The notes under the pieces were generated by a model. It was not told the origin of the DNA, made no database searches, and worked only from the letters and a program-made list of their open reading frames with translations. The position numbers and the translations under genes are program-made. DNA of 41,500 nt from Chitinophagia bacterium (lineage in GTDB: Bacteria > Bacteroidota > Bacteroidia > Chitinophagales > Chitinophagaceae): assembly GCA_021324175.1 (NCBI GenBank), contig JAJPJP010000370.1:1-41500 (forward strand). The letters run 5' to 3'. This document shows positions 25,072 through 34,029 of the stretch, piece by piece (the stretch's first letter is position 1; each line of letters begins with the position of its first letter).

Positions 25072-26310
25072 TCAGTTTTTGCCGTGATAGTAAAGTGTGC
25101 TGGAGTTATTTTCATGGAATATTTTCCTGCACTCCCCGAGGATATCAGGTGTGGTAACAGACTGGTATTTTTCCAGTTCGGTATTCATGAGGTTGGCATC
25201 GCCGAGCACCTCGTACATGGCCAGGTTCGCTGCCCTGTTCATAACACTCATGTCTTCAAAGACTATAGCGGACTCTGTCTTGTTTTTTATCTTCGTGAGT
25301 TCTTTTTCATCGATAAGCGCGTCGGAAATCTTCTGCAGTTCTTCTTCGACGGCCTTGTCCGCTTCATGCATGGACACCCCCCTGATCAGCTTCCCTTCAA
25401 TAACGAGTAGTCCCGCATCTGTCGACCCGGTCTGGTAACACTCGATATTACTGAAGAGCTTCTTTTCTTTGACCAGCGATTGATGAAGCCGCGATGAAGC
25501 GCCGCCCCCAAGCACTTCGGAAATCAGCTCGGCGAGATAATACCTTGGATCAGTTCTCGAAGCGATGTGATAGCATTTATAGAGAGCATCGAGTGGCACG
25601 TTGGCACGCACTTCCATTTTCCGCGGCTCGGTCTGCTCGGGCTCCTGCATGACGGCATGCAGGTATTTCTCGCCGGCGGGAATTTCGCCAAACCATTTTT
25701 CAGTCAGTATCCTTGCTTCCTGTGATTTGATGTGGCCTGCTACGACAACGATCGCGTTGGCAGGGCAATAATGGCGTTGGAAGAAATCCCTGACATCATC
25801 CAGTTTTGCATTTTCAATATGACTGAGCTCCTTTCCGATCGTCATCCACCGATAAGGATGGACTTTGTATGCCAGCTCCCTGAGTTTGAACCACGCATCT
25901 CCATAAGGCTTGTTCAGGTAGTGTTCCTTGAATTCTTCCACCACCACCTTACGCTGCACTTCCAGGCTTTTCTCGTTGAAAGCAAGCGAAAGCATCCGGT
26001 CGCTTTCCAGCCAGAAGGCCGTCTCGATGTTCTCGGTCGGCAGCTGGATATAATAGTTTGTAAAATCGTTGGTGGTAAATGCGTTGTTTTCGCCACCTGC
26101 CTGCTGGAGCGGCGTTTCAAAATCAGCGATATTAACGGAGCCCCCAAACATAAGGTGTTCAAAAAGATGGGCAAATCCTGTTTTTCCCGGGTCTTCATCC
26201 CTGGCCCCAACGTCATAAAGCACATTGAGCACGGCAACCGGTGTCGAAAAATCCTCATGCACAATCAGCCTCAGGCCGTTTTTGAGTTCAAACCTTTCAA
26301 ATTTAATCAT
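25072..26310 (-). CDS. M16 family zinc peptidase, catalytic subunit
   Basis: A 412-residue M16B peptidase with the inverted zinc motif H48-L-F-E51-H52 in GFAHLFEHLMFGG. The distal glutamate falls in the VVVEEFKEHYLNKPYGD region, and the substrate-binding C-terminal lobe contains GGGASSRLHQSLVKEKKLFS. No signal peptide is present. It is followed by an inactive homologue, probably forming a heterodimer that degrades short peptides. The start ATG 26310 fits the usual N-terminus (FELKNGLRLIV). A TATATTTG -7 box lies 28 bp upstream. Confidence 0.96.
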   Translation of the reverse strand: MIKFERFELKNGLRLIVHEDFSTPVAVLNVLYDVGARDEDPGKTGFAHLFEHLMFGGSVNIADFETPLQQAGGENNAFTTNDFTNYYIQLPTENIETAFWLESDRMLSLAFNEKSLEVQRKVVVEEFKEHYLNKPYGDAWFKLRELAYKVHPYRWMTIGKELSHIENAKLDDVRDFFQRHYCPANAIVVVAGHIKSQEARILTEKWFGEIPAGEKYLHAVMQEPEQTEPRKMEVRANVPLDALYKCYHIASRTDPRYYLAELISEVLGGGASSRLHQSLVKEKKLFSNIECYQTGSTDAGLLVIEGKLIRGVSMHEADKAVEEELQKISDALIDEKELTKIKNKTESAIVFEDMSVMNRAANLAMYEVLGDANLMNTELEKYQSVTTPDILGECRKIFHENNSSTLYYHGKN

Positions 26311-26338
26311 GGCGGATTATTGAAAAAAAAAAGCAACG

Positions 26339-26346
26339 CAAATATA
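26339..26346 (-). promoter_or_regulatory. Bacteroidetes-type -7 box (TATATTTG) upstream of M16 pair
   Basis: On the minus strand TATATTTG matches TAnnTTTG exactly, 28 bp before the M16 peptidase ATG. No clear TTTG is visible at -33. It would drive the M16 pair and perhaps the downstream holin-like, E1 and zinc-ribbon genes. Confidence 0.4.
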
Positions 26347-26462
26347 CCTATTTACACGCAGTGGAATAATTTGACGCGCAGCGGCGGCCGTTCGATGAAA
26401 ATACCTGCGGCTAAAGAGGTATAATTGCCATTAATCAGGAGTTGCTAAACACCGCGATCACA

Positions 26463-27692
26463 CTAGAAAATGCTTCTTACCCGGATAGATAATTCCTGCA
26501 AGCCGGTTGGCCTTCTGACAATTATGGTAACTTTCTCGCCAATATTCTGCAAGAGGTTTTTGTACGTCTGTATATTGTTGCTGACGTTGTTGCCGACCGC
26601 GATGATGATATCACCTTCTTTGAACCCCCCTTTTTCCGCCGGCGAATCCTTCATGACATCGGCCACGCGAACGGCGCCGTCTATCCAGTAAATGCCGAGG
26701 CCTGTGTATGAATAATCAAAAGGATCGGTGAAGTGGCTATTAGGGATAAGGTAGATTTCGCGCCTTTCATAATTCAGAATGCAATTAAACCGACGCAGCA
26801 GGTCGTTTCCAATCAGACCACCCAATGACGGATAAGAGGTAACGTTATAGATGTCATCAAACACATAGGTTGGCACATTCCTGAAATGATAGGGTCCCAG
26901 CCGGAAATCCTTCACCGTCGACAGCTCCATCGCCGTTTTGCCACCGAGACCTTCCGCTTCCGTGATCACCGGCCTCTTTTTTTTCACCGCAAACAACGAA
27001 CTGTCCTGGACAAAGTCGGAGGATAGAAGAAGGCAGAGACCGGCGCCTGTATCAAAATAAAAACGGGCGAATACGTCAGCGCCATCGCGTACTCTCGCGC
27101 CCTGGACGGGAAGGCCGGCAAAAATTGGCCTGAGCAAAAAGCCGCCTTTCGGATATTTGGTCGTGCCGTTTGTATAAACATCGATGATATTGCTGTCGTA
27201 ATTCACCTTGACGATATAGCGCGAAAGAAAACTGTACCCGATAATGCCGTCGATTTTTAAACCGTATACGCTGGTCAGGATGTCGTAATCGCTGATATGG
27301 AAGTTGAGGCTGTCCACTTCAAGATTCGGCAGGCGAAGTGTAAGATTATAGGCAAAACTCACCTTTCTTATGCCTGCGATACCGCGGATCGTCCGGTCGG
27401 TGAGAAAGGTCTGCAGCTTCATCTCCTGCGCGGTTGTTGAATCCAGCGAGATGCCGCCACTTCCCGTATCGAAAATAAAAGTGAGTGTGTCGGGAAAATT
27501 GTTCACGCGAGCTCTTACGACGATGATTCCTCCCGTCAGTAATTGGAAAGGAATCCGGGTTAGCAGTCTGGAAGGAGGCGGAATAAATTCTTCCTGCGCC
27601 GCGGACGGAAGCGATTGCAGGAGGCAGGCGATGAGCAAGGGTGAGAGAAAAATTCGGTTAAGGTTAGGTGTGATGTTTTTCCAACATGTCAT
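26463..27692 (-). CDS. secreted retropepsin-like aspartic protease with C-terminal PDZ domain
   Basis: A 409-residue protein. The signal peptide spans about residues 12-32 (SA|AQE). Two retropepsin-like repeats follow: FIFDTGSGG with D75 and YFDTGAG with D214, so both potential catalytic aspartates sit in one chain. Strand segments such as IDGIIGYSFLSRY and GGLIGNDLLRRFN fit aspartyl_protease_2-type domains. A PDZ domain lies at about 325-405 (VADVMKDSPAEKGGFKEGDIIIAVG). Such proteins are common in Bacteroidetes; substrate is unknown. It is probably periplasmic or surface exposed. It is divergent from mqnC, and the 152 bp between it and the M16 gene downstream hold only that gene's promoter box. 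Confidence 0.9.
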   Translation of the reverse strand: MTCWKNITPNLNRIFLSPLLIACLLQSLPSAAQEEFIPPPSRLLTRIPFQLLTGGIIVVRARVNNFPDTLTFIFDTGSGGISLDSTTAQEMKLQTFLTDRTIRGIAGIRKVSFAYNLTLRLPNLEVDSLNFHISDYDILTSVYGLKIDGIIGYSFLSRYIVKVNYDSNIIDVYTNGTTKYPKGGFLLRPIFAGLPVQGARVRDGADVFARFYFDTGAGLCLLLSSDFVQDSSLFAVKKKRPVITEAEGLGGKTAMELSTVKDFRLGPYHFRNVPTYVFDDIYNVTSYPSLGGLIGNDLLRRFNCILNYERREIYLIPNSHFTDPFDYSYTGLGIYWIDGAVRVADVMKDSPAEKGGFKEGDIIIAVGNNVSNNIQTYKNLLQNIGEKVTIIVRRPTGLQELSIRVRSIF

Positions 27693-27874
27693 ACTTTAGG
27701 TTTTGGCGATGATAGTGCGCACAGCAACATTAAATTTACTGATTTATCCGGTTCACTTGTCCCTTCTTCTATAAAGACAACACCTTAATCCGCTATGCTG
27801 TTTTGTGAAAAAAATATCTTTTCTGTACCCGTGGAGCGTAGGAGGTAAGACGAAGAGAATTCGTCCGCTTGTCG

Positions 27875-27882
27875 TAATTTTG
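27875..27882 (+). promoter_or_regulatory. Bacteroidetes-type -7 box (TAATTTTG) upstream of mqnC
   Basis: TAATTTTG fits TAnnTTTG and ends 15 bp before the ATG at 27898. No TTTG is visible at -33 spacing. If used, it would give a very short leader and supports the ATG start over the upstream GTG at 27805. Confidence 0.35.
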
Positions 27883-27897
27883 CCTTCCCCCCATTCA

Positions 27898-29022
27898 ATG
27901 GAACTCGCAGACATATACCAAAAGGCGCTGCACAAGGAATTCCTTAGCACCGATGAAGGAATGTTTCTTTTTGAGGAAGCGCCGCTCGCCGAACTGATGT
28001 TCGTCGCCGATGAATTGCGTAAAAAACAGGTACCTCATGGAAAAGTGACCTGGCAGATTGACCGCAACGTAAATACAACCAATGTCTGTGTCGCGAACTG
28101 CAAGTTTTGCAATTTTTACCGCGTGCCAGGACACCCCGAAGCCTATATCACGGATATCGATACCTACAAACGGAAAATTGAAGAAACATTTCGGTGGGGA
28201 GGAGACCAGTTGCTGTTGCAGGGAGGCCATCATCCCGAACTTGGCCTTTCATTCTATACATCGCTTTTCCGGAAAATCAAGGAGCTCTACCCCGCGCTGA
28301 AGCTGCACACGCTTGGCCCCCCTGAGGTGGCGCACATCTGCAAGCTTGAAAAAATGAGCCACCACGATGTGCTGGTCGAACTGAGGAAGGCTGGAATGGA
28401 TTCTCTCCCTGGCGCGGGGGCAGAGATCCTTGTCGACCGGGTACGGCGCCTGGTTAGCAAGGGCAAGTGCTCGTCGCAGGAATGGCTCGACGTCATGCGC
28501 GCAGCCCATCAGCTTAACATCACCACGTCGGCCACGATGATGTTCGGGCATGTGGAAACGATCCGCGAAAGGTTTGAGCACCTGGTCAAGCTGAGAGAAG
28601 TTCAGTCCGAAAAGCCAGCCGAGGCTAAGGGGTTCCTCGCGTTTATCCCATGGACATTCCAGGACGTAGATACCCTGCTCGCAAAGATCCGCGGCGTGCA
28701 TAACTTGACAACTCCCACCGACTATATTCGCATGATCGCCATCAGCCGCATTATGCTGCCCAACATCGTCAATATCCAGGCTTCCTGGCTAACTGTGGGG
28801 AAGGCCACTGCCCAGCTCTGCCTTCAGGCTGGGGCAAACGATTTTGGGAGTATCATGCTGGAAGAGAACGTCGTAAGCGCGGCAGGAGCCCCGCATCGCT
28901 TTACCGCGAGCGGCATCCAAGAGGCCATCCGGGAAGCAGGGTTTGAGCCCCAGCTTCGCAATCAGCAATACGAATGGCGGGAGATACCGGAAGGTATGGT
29001 TGAGCAGGTGATCGATTACTAG
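27898..29022 (+). CDS. mqnC: cyclic dehypoxanthinyl futalosine synthase (radical SAM)
   Basis: A 374-residue radical SAM enzyme of the futalosine route to menaquinone. It cyclises dehypoxanthine futalosine. The cluster-binding C64-x3-C68-x2-C71 is CVANCKFC, followed by NFYRVPG. Other family features are QIDRNVNTTN, GGDQLLLQGGHHPELG, LGPPEVAH, and GAEILVDRVR. The frame is open to a GTG at 27805, but ATG 27898 is chosen because it starts the typical ELADIYQKAL segment and lies 15 bp after a -7 box. The product pathway supplies the menaquinol that alternative complex III oxidises. No other mqn gene is in the window. Confidence 0.95.
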   Translation: MELADIYQKALHKEFLSTDEGMFLFEEAPLAELMFVADELRKKQVPHGKVTWQIDRNVNTTNVCVANCKFCNFYRVPGHPEAYITDIDTYKRKIEETFRWGGDQLLLQGGHHPELGLSFYTSLFRKIKELYPALKLHTLGPPEVAHICKLEKMSHHDVLVELRKAGMDSLPGAGAEILVDRVRRLVSKGKCSSQEWLDVMRAAHQLNITTSATMMFGHVETIRERFEHLVKLREVQSEKPAEAKGFLAFIPWTFQDVDTLLAKIRGVHNLTTPTDYIRMIAISRIMLPNIVNIQASWLTVGKATAQLCLQAGANDFGSIMLEENVVSAAGAPHRFTASGIQEAIREAGFEPQLRNQQYEWREIPEGMVEQVIDY

Positions 29023-29115
29023 CTCACCATTTCACCTAATTTGTTGAAAAAGTCCGATTTACCTGAAATTTAAGCTGCCGTTTTTCGTTAGTACCTGAGC
29101 AAATCCAATGAACTA

Positions 29116-32100
29116 ATGAAAAGCCCTTTCCGTAAACTTATCCGTATTTCGGTTATCCTGTTTTCACTGATCCTTCTTTTCAACTTTTTTGGATATTACC
29201 TCGGTCATTTGAAATCCGCCGAAAATGAGGCGCTCAGCGGAGCAAAAAATATTGCGGACAGGCAACAAACCCTCGCGCAATCCCTCGCAAAAAATGCCCT
29301 GGTTGCCCTGGACAATTCACCGAATCCACAGCAGGTCCAAATTTGCAAAGACAGCCTCAAAGTGCAGCTAGGCCTGTTCATCGCAGAAGGAGCGCGACTC
29401 AGGCAATTCATCGCTCAGGCACAACTCCCGCTCCCGCAGACCATGCTGCGGATACGCTTGCTTTTTTCCGAATCAGAGAATTATTTTGAACATATCGTAA
29501 TTGTCTCCCGCGAAATCGCCCAAGCGGATTCGATACTGCTGGCCATCAATAAAAAGATCTATCTCAACGGCATCCTGGCCAGCGAGCAAAAATTCATGCC
29601 GATCATGAACCAGATCTCGGGTCTTTACGAAGAGGTCGCGGTGGAAAAAAACGAGGAGGCCCATAATATCGAGATCGGCAAAATCATTTCGCTGGTCATC
29701 GCGATCGTCTGCCTGATCATCCTGGTGCTCGAACCCGCATTCAAAAAAGGACAAAAAAGCCACCGGGAATTGCAAAGTGCAAAAAATGAATTGCTGCTTG
29801 AAAAAAAATACCTCACCTCCATTCTGCATTCGCAAACCAACTATGTCATTCGCATCAATCGCGTCGGGCACTTCACATATGCCAACCCTTCCTTCAAAAA
29901 AACATTTCAACATACGGATGCAGAAATAAGAAGCAGGTTTTTCTATGAGACCATTTTTCCAAAGGACATGGTCCGTTGCCAGCAGGTAGCTGATGAATGC
30001 TGGAAAAACCCAGGGAAGATTTCAAAACTCCTGATAAAAAAACCGATTGGGAATTCGCGGCAGTTCCTGTGGACGGAATGGGAGTTTCTCGCGCTCACCG
30101 ACGAACGCGGCGAAGTGCTGGAGATCCAGGGGATAGGCCTCGACGTTACTGACAAAGTGATGGCGCAGGACGTTAAGGAGGAAGCAATCCAGACGCTCTC
30201 ATATGCAATGACCTATGCAAAGATGGGATCATGGAAACTGGACTTCACCACCGAAGAGATCCGACTGAGCAAAGAATTTAAGTCGTTGCTGGCCATCGAA
30301 GACGGAACGAGCGTTTTCTCTCTCGAAGATTTTCTCAATAAATTCATCGTACCGGAAAACCTCCTGGAGATCCGAAACGAGTTCAGGGAGGCCATGGTAA
30401 AAAGAGAGGTCAGGAATTACGAATTCTCGTTCACCTGCCGGGTGATCACCAACCAGGGGTGGATGCGCTATATCCTCGTCAAAGGAAAAACGATGAACCC
30501 TCAAACGAGCTTTGGCATTGCGCAGGATATTACGCAACAAAAGGAATCCGAAAATGCTTTGCTCAACAGCGAACAGAAATTCAGGCTGCTTGCTGAAAAC
30601 TCAGGCGACATCATCAGCGTACATGCAGCAGATGGCACGATCTGGTATATTTCGCCTTCTGTTACCTCCGTTCTCGGCTATGAAGTAGACGATGTCATTG
30701 GGAGGTCCATCCTGCAGTTCGTTCATTCCGCGGACCGTTACAAATTTTTCCCGGCGGAAAATGAAATGGATATTTCGAACGACAAAAGCATCATCATCCG
30801 CTACCGGATGTATACGAGGGAAGGCGCGTATGTATGGCTGGAGACCATTGTAAAACCCACGGTTGATAATAATAAGGTAATCAAACTAATCTGCACGTCA
30901 CGGGATATTACCGAACAAAAAAATATTCACGAGAAGCTGAAGAAAAAGGACCAGTTGCTGCATGCAGTCGCAGAAGCGACCCACTCACTGCTCATTAATA
31001 ATAACCTCAATGAGGCAATCCGGCATTCAGTGGGAATTCTTGGCAGCAAGGCCATGGTCAGCCGCATATACCTCTACCGGTATCATTCAATCAAAGAAAG
31101 CGGGGAACGCGTGGCCAGCGAAGTTTACGAATGGAATGACGACCAGGAAGAATATGTCCCAGTTCCCGAACGCCAAAACATCCCTTTCGAGCTCATTCAG
31201 AAAATCGTTGATGCGCTCCAACGGAACCAACCCTATGTGAGTTACACTAAAACAGAGACCGATCCGAATCTGCTGAACATATTCACGGAAAACCAGGTGC
31301 TTGCCAACCTGTCGATGCCGATTTTTGTCCGCGACACGCTTTGGGGTTCAGTCGGCTTTGCCGAAAAGAAAGTCGAACGCGAATGGATGGAATCTGAATT
31401 TTCGATCCTCCGTTCTTATGCATCATCGCTGGCGGGCGCAATCGAGCGCAAAGAGATCGAAACCGAACTCGTGAAGGCAAAAGAAATGGCCGAGTCCGCC
31501 AGTCATGCCAAGAGCGAATTTATGGCCAACATGAGCCATGAACTGCGCACGCCGATGAACGGTATTATTGGCTTCACCGATCTCGTCCTGACAACAGAAC
31601 TACAGAAGACACAGCGTGAATACCTGCAGAATGTCAAAAAATCGGCATACGGCCTGCTCGAGATCATTAACGATATTCTTGATTTCTCGAAGATCGAAGC
31701 GGGAAAGCTGATCATTGATCAAACGCCTTTTAAACTCGACGAGCTGATCGAAGAGACGATCGATATCCTAACCGTGAAGGCATACGAAAAACAACTGGAA
31801 ATGCTCTACCGCGTGGATCCGGCACTTCCATCGCAGTTTCTGGGCGACCCGGTTCGCATCCGCCAGATCATCGTAAACCTGTTGGGCAACGCGATCAAGT
31901 TTACGCAGCACGGCGAGATTCTCGTCTCGATCGAGAAAAACGGTGAATCCATTTGCGAAGGCGAAAAAAGATTCCAGCGCCTCTCGATCAGGGTAACGGA
32001 CACGGGGATCGGCATCCCGCGGGAAAAACTGCAAAAAATATTTGAAAGCTTCACACAGGCAGACAACTCGACGACGCGCAAATATGGGGGAACCGGCCTC

Positions 32101-33060
32101 GGACTCACCATTTCAAAAAGCCTGGCCGAACTGATGGGCGGCCAACTTATGGTGGAAAGCAGTCCTGGCCAAGGCAGCACCTTCACGCTTAACATCACGC
32201 TCGAAACAGTCAATGAGAAGCCTGAAGTTCTGTTCCCTGGCCAGCCCCTGATAAATAAGGTACTGGTCATCGACGACAACATCACGAACCGTTCGCTGAT
32301 GCAGGAAATGTTCGGGCACTTCCAGATTGCCTGTGAAACCGCGAGCGGCGGAATGGATGCCCTGCAGAAAATTTCGTCTGCGATCGAAATGCAACAGCCA
32401 TTTGACCTGATCATTACCGATCACCACATGCCCGGCATGGACGGGATAGAACTGGCCAGGAATATCAAGGACAATCATCATGTTTTTAATCATCCATTTA
32501 TCTTGATGCTTTCCTCATTGGAAAAAAACATGTACCACAACGAAGCAGACAAAGCGGGCATCAAGAAATTTTTATCCAAACCGGTAAAACTGCACGAGCT
32601 GCACGCCACGCTTCTTTCGCTGTTTGAATCGCAAATGCAGAACGAGGCGATGCATCCTTCTCTGCCGGTGATCGAAAAAATCTCGCAGGCTGCGCCAATC
32701 ATGGTCATCGACGACGACCCGATCAACATGCTCCTCATATCCGAAGTATTAAAACGCATGGGATTCGAAGTGATCCAGATGAGCAATGGCCGCGAAGCGA
32801 TCGAAGCGCTACCGTTGTATGAGCCGGTGTTGATCTTTATGGACGTGAATATGCCCGAGATCGACGGTTATACGACGACGCGGCTTATGCGCCAGCTGCC
32901 CCAGCCGCATGGCAATACGCCAATCATCGCGCTGACCGCCGATGCGATGAAAGGCGATCGTGAGCGCTGCCTCGAAGCTGGAATGAACAGTTATATCTCC
33001 AAGCCCTTCAAAATGGAGGAGATCGAAGCCGTCTTAAAAACATATATGCTGCTTGTCTGA
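29116..33060 (+). CDS. large hybrid sensor histidine kinase with two receiver domains
   Basis: A 1314-residue hybrid kinase. A membrane helix (about 9-27) and a second (about 190-213) flank an all-helical periplasmic domain with a PilJ/NarX-type segment (AKNIADRQQTLAQSLAKNAL). Then come three PAS-type regions (about 231-350, 361-480 and 485-610), a GAF-like domain (about 615-780), and HisKA with phosphorylatable H808 in SHELRTPMNG. HATPase_c has an N-box at N925 and GTGLGLTISKS. Two receivers carry D1102 (ITDHHMPGMDG) and D1243 (FMDVNMPEIDG) with the C-terminal SKPF lysine. No HPt or DNA-binding domain is present, so signal output needs a separate partner. It has no adjacent regulator gene. 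Confidence 0.96.
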   Translation: MKSPFRKLIRISVILFSLILLFNFFGYYLGHLKSAENEALSGAKNIADRQQTLAQSLAKNALVALDNSPNPQQVQICKDSLKVQLGLFIAEGARLRQFIAQAQLPLPQTMLRIRLLFSESENYFEHIVIVSREIAQADSILLAINKKIYLNGILASEQKFMPIMNQISGLYEEVAVEKNEEAHNIEIGKIISLVIAIVCLIILVLEPAFKKGQKSHRELQSAKNELLLEKKYLTSILHSQTNYVIRINRVGHFTYANPSFKKTFQHTDAEIRSRFFYETIFPKDMVRCQQVADECWKNPGKISKLLIKKPIGNSRQFLWTEWEFLALTDERGEVLEIQGIGLDVTDKVMAQDVKEEAIQTLSYAMTYAKMGSWKLDFTTEEIRLSKEFKSLLAIEDGTSVFSLEDFLNKFIVPENLLEIRNEFREAMVKREVRNYEFSFTCRVITNQGWMRYILVKGKTMNPQTSFGIAQDITQQKESENALLNSEQKFRLLAENSGDIISVHAADGTIWYISPSVTSVLGYEVDDVIGRSILQFVHSADRYKFFPAENEMDISNDKSIIIRYRMYTREGAYVWLETIVKPTVDNNKVIKLICTSRDITEQKNIHEKLKKKDQLLHAVAEATHSLLINNNLNEAIRHSVGILGSKAMVSRIYLYRYHSIKESGERVASEVYEWNDDQEEYVPVPERQNIPFELIQKIVDALQRNQPYVSYTKTETDPNLLNIFTENQVLANLSMPIFVRDTLWGSVGFAEKKVEREWMESEFSILRSYASSLAGAIERKEIETELVKAKEMAESASHAKSEFMANMSHELRTPMNGIIGFTDLVLTTELQKTQREYLQNVKKSAYGLLEIINDILDFSKIEAGKLIIDQTPFKLDELIEETIDILTVKAYEKQLEMLYRVDPALPSQFLGDPVRIRQIIVNLLGNAIKFTQHGEILVSIEKNGESICEGEKRFQRLSIRVTDTGIGIPREKLQKIFESFTQADNSTTRKYGGTGLGLTISKSLAELMGGQLMVESSPGQGSTFTLNITLETVNEKPEVLFPGQPLINKVLVIDDNITNRSLMQEMFGHFQIACETASGGMDALQKISSAIEMQQPFDLIITDHHMPGMDGIELARNIKDNHHVFNHPFILMLSSLEKNMYHNEADKAGIKKFLSKPVKLHELHATLLSLFESQMQNEAMHPSLPVIEKISQAAPIMVIDDDPINMLLISEVLKRMGFEVIQMSNGREAIEALPLYEPVLIFMDVNMPEIDGYTTTRLMRQLPQPHGNTPIIALTADAMKGDRERCLEAGMNSYISKPFKMEEIEAVLKTYMLLV

Positions 33061-33070
33061 GAAGGATGCA

Positions 33071-33640
33071 TTAGTTGCTGGTAATCTCCCTTTTTTCGCT
33101 TTCTTTCAGCCCGTCATAAACGCTGAGCGAAACTTTCCATCCCGTAATGATGTACTGCATGGATAAATCAACGCGGAGATCTTTCATATCGCCTGGCGGC
33201 GGCAGTAGTTCAAAAAGGATGGTCGTGAATTTTTTTGCTTCGTCGGGATCGACATATTGCCCGGTCAGGATATAGGGCCGGCTTCCACCGATCTTGACGA
33301 TGCTGTTTTTTATCTGGCTGAAAAGTTCCTTGAATTTTGCCTTGACCTGGTCAAAATCATCGTTCTCGAAAACCAGGCAGGTCCAGCTGTACACATCGTT
33401 TTTGGGAGAATTGTACCGGGTGACTGTACAGGAATCGGAGCCGGGGATCTGGACCGTCGACCTGTATTCAGTCGTTTGGGGATTGTCGACAATGACAGGA
33501 CCACGGATATTCTTGAACCGGTTGGGAAAATCCTGGATGACTTTTTCGAGAGTGGTGTTGGTTTTATTGGAAAAGACGCTCTGTGCAAAAGATGTTGCAG
33601 CAATGGCAAGCAAAGCAATGGTTAGAGAGGCGCCTTTCAT
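33071..33640 (-). CDS. small secreted protein of unknown function
   Basis: An 189-residue protein with a signal peptide (MKGASLTIALLAIAATSFAQ, cleavage after A19). The mature part is a mixed alpha/beta domain with two cysteines (in SDSCTVTRY and YSWTCLVFE) that could form a disulfide. No motif is recognised. ATG 33640 is chosen over the upstream TTG at 33658 because the signal peptide begins there. The stop lies 10 bp from the convergent sensor-kinase stop. A TATTTTTG box 49 bp upstream is a candidate promoter. It is not obviously linked to its neighbours. Confidence 0.82.
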   Translation of the reverse strand: MKGASLTIALLAIAATSFAQSVFSNKTNTTLEKVIQDFPNRFKNIRGPVIVDNPQTTEYRSTVQIPGSDSCTVTRYNSPKNDVYSWTCLVFENDDFDQVKAKFKELFSQIKNSIVKIGGSRPYILTGQYVDPDEAKKFTTILFELLPPPGDMKDLRVDLSMQYIITGWKVSLSVYDGLKESEKREITSN

Positions 33641-33689
33641 ATTAATTACGCTATCCAATATTAAGACAAATTAATATGAAGTACAAGCG

Positions 33690-33697
33690 CAAAAATA
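33690..33697 (-). promoter_or_regulatory. Bacteroidetes-type -7 box (TATTTTTG) upstream of small secreted protein
   Basis: On the minus strand TATTTTTG matches TAnnTTTG, 49 bp from the ATG at 33640. It is abutted upstream by a 5-bp CTTAG/CTAAG hairpin (33698-33710), so the same T-run could instead belong to a weak minus-strand terminator. No -33 TTTG is evident. Confidence 0.3.
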
Positions 33698-33894
33698 CTT
33701 AGTCCCTAAGATTTTAGAAGATACTAAACGCGCTAAAAATTCGTTGTTTTATCAAATCTTTTCGATGCAAAAGAACAATATGTATTTCGACACCCACAAG
33801 GCAAAGATCTACCGGGACATCTATCGTCCCTCATCCCATTTTTCAAGATTTTTTAAATCCATTATTTGCGTCATCCTTTCCGGGCGGCCCGTTG

Positions 33895-34016
33895 TCGGCG
33901 ATCCCGCTTACCATCGCCTTAGAAAATCCAGATAACAAATGCATTATAGCGAACTGGCACTTACCTCTGAGACCATAACAAATGTGCCGGGACCGCATCG
34001 AAAGGTGCGGTTTTTT
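33895..34016 (+). ncRNA. candidate structured plus-strand small RNA
   Basis: Three hairpins lie in series on the plus strand: GGCGAT/ATCGCC (33897-33902 with 33913-33918), CTGGCAC/GTGCCGG (33954-33960 with 33984-33990, one G-U pair), then the terminator at 33992-34016. No plus-strand gene precedes the terminator closer than the sensor kinase, which ends about 0.95 kb upstream. It does not match tmRNA, RNase P, SRP or a riboswitch class I recognise. The 5' end is not defined and no clear -7 box is visible, so this is only a candidate. Confidence 0.28.
33992..34016 (+). terminator. strong plus-strand intrinsic terminator
   Basis: An 8-bp stem (ACCGCATC/GGTGCGGT, arms 33992-33999 and 34004-34011, one T-G pair) is closed by a GAAA tetraloop and followed by TTTTTT. 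On the minus strand the hairpin has no T-run after it, so it is directional for plus-strand RNA. Confidence 0.78.
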
Positions 34017-34029
34017 AATGTCGGTGCTG

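Larger units (their letters stand above)
33641..34029. other. 389-bp intergenic region with hairpins and a plus-strand terminator
   Basis: The flanking genes both lie on the minus strand. A 63-codon plus-strand frame (33744-33935) has no ribosome site and no recognisable content. The right half carries three consecutive hairpins, the last a strong plus-strand intrinsic terminator. No rho-independent signal for the upstream minus-strand receptor gene was found on its own strand. Confidence 0.7.

Noticed and set aside
24072-25157. 361-codon plus-strand ORF across the two M16 genes
   Set aside because: Antisense shadow; both minus-strand frames show M16 family signatures.
33744-33935. 63-codon ORF in the intergenic region before the candidate small RNA
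   Set aside because: No ribosome site, no recognisable motif, and it would end 60 bp before the terminator without explaining the hairpins.
33961-33990. CTGAGA sequence near 33966 as a possible TPP riboswitch
   Set aside because: Only one of the conserved elements is present, and no ACCTGAT element or suitable downstream plus-strand gene exists.
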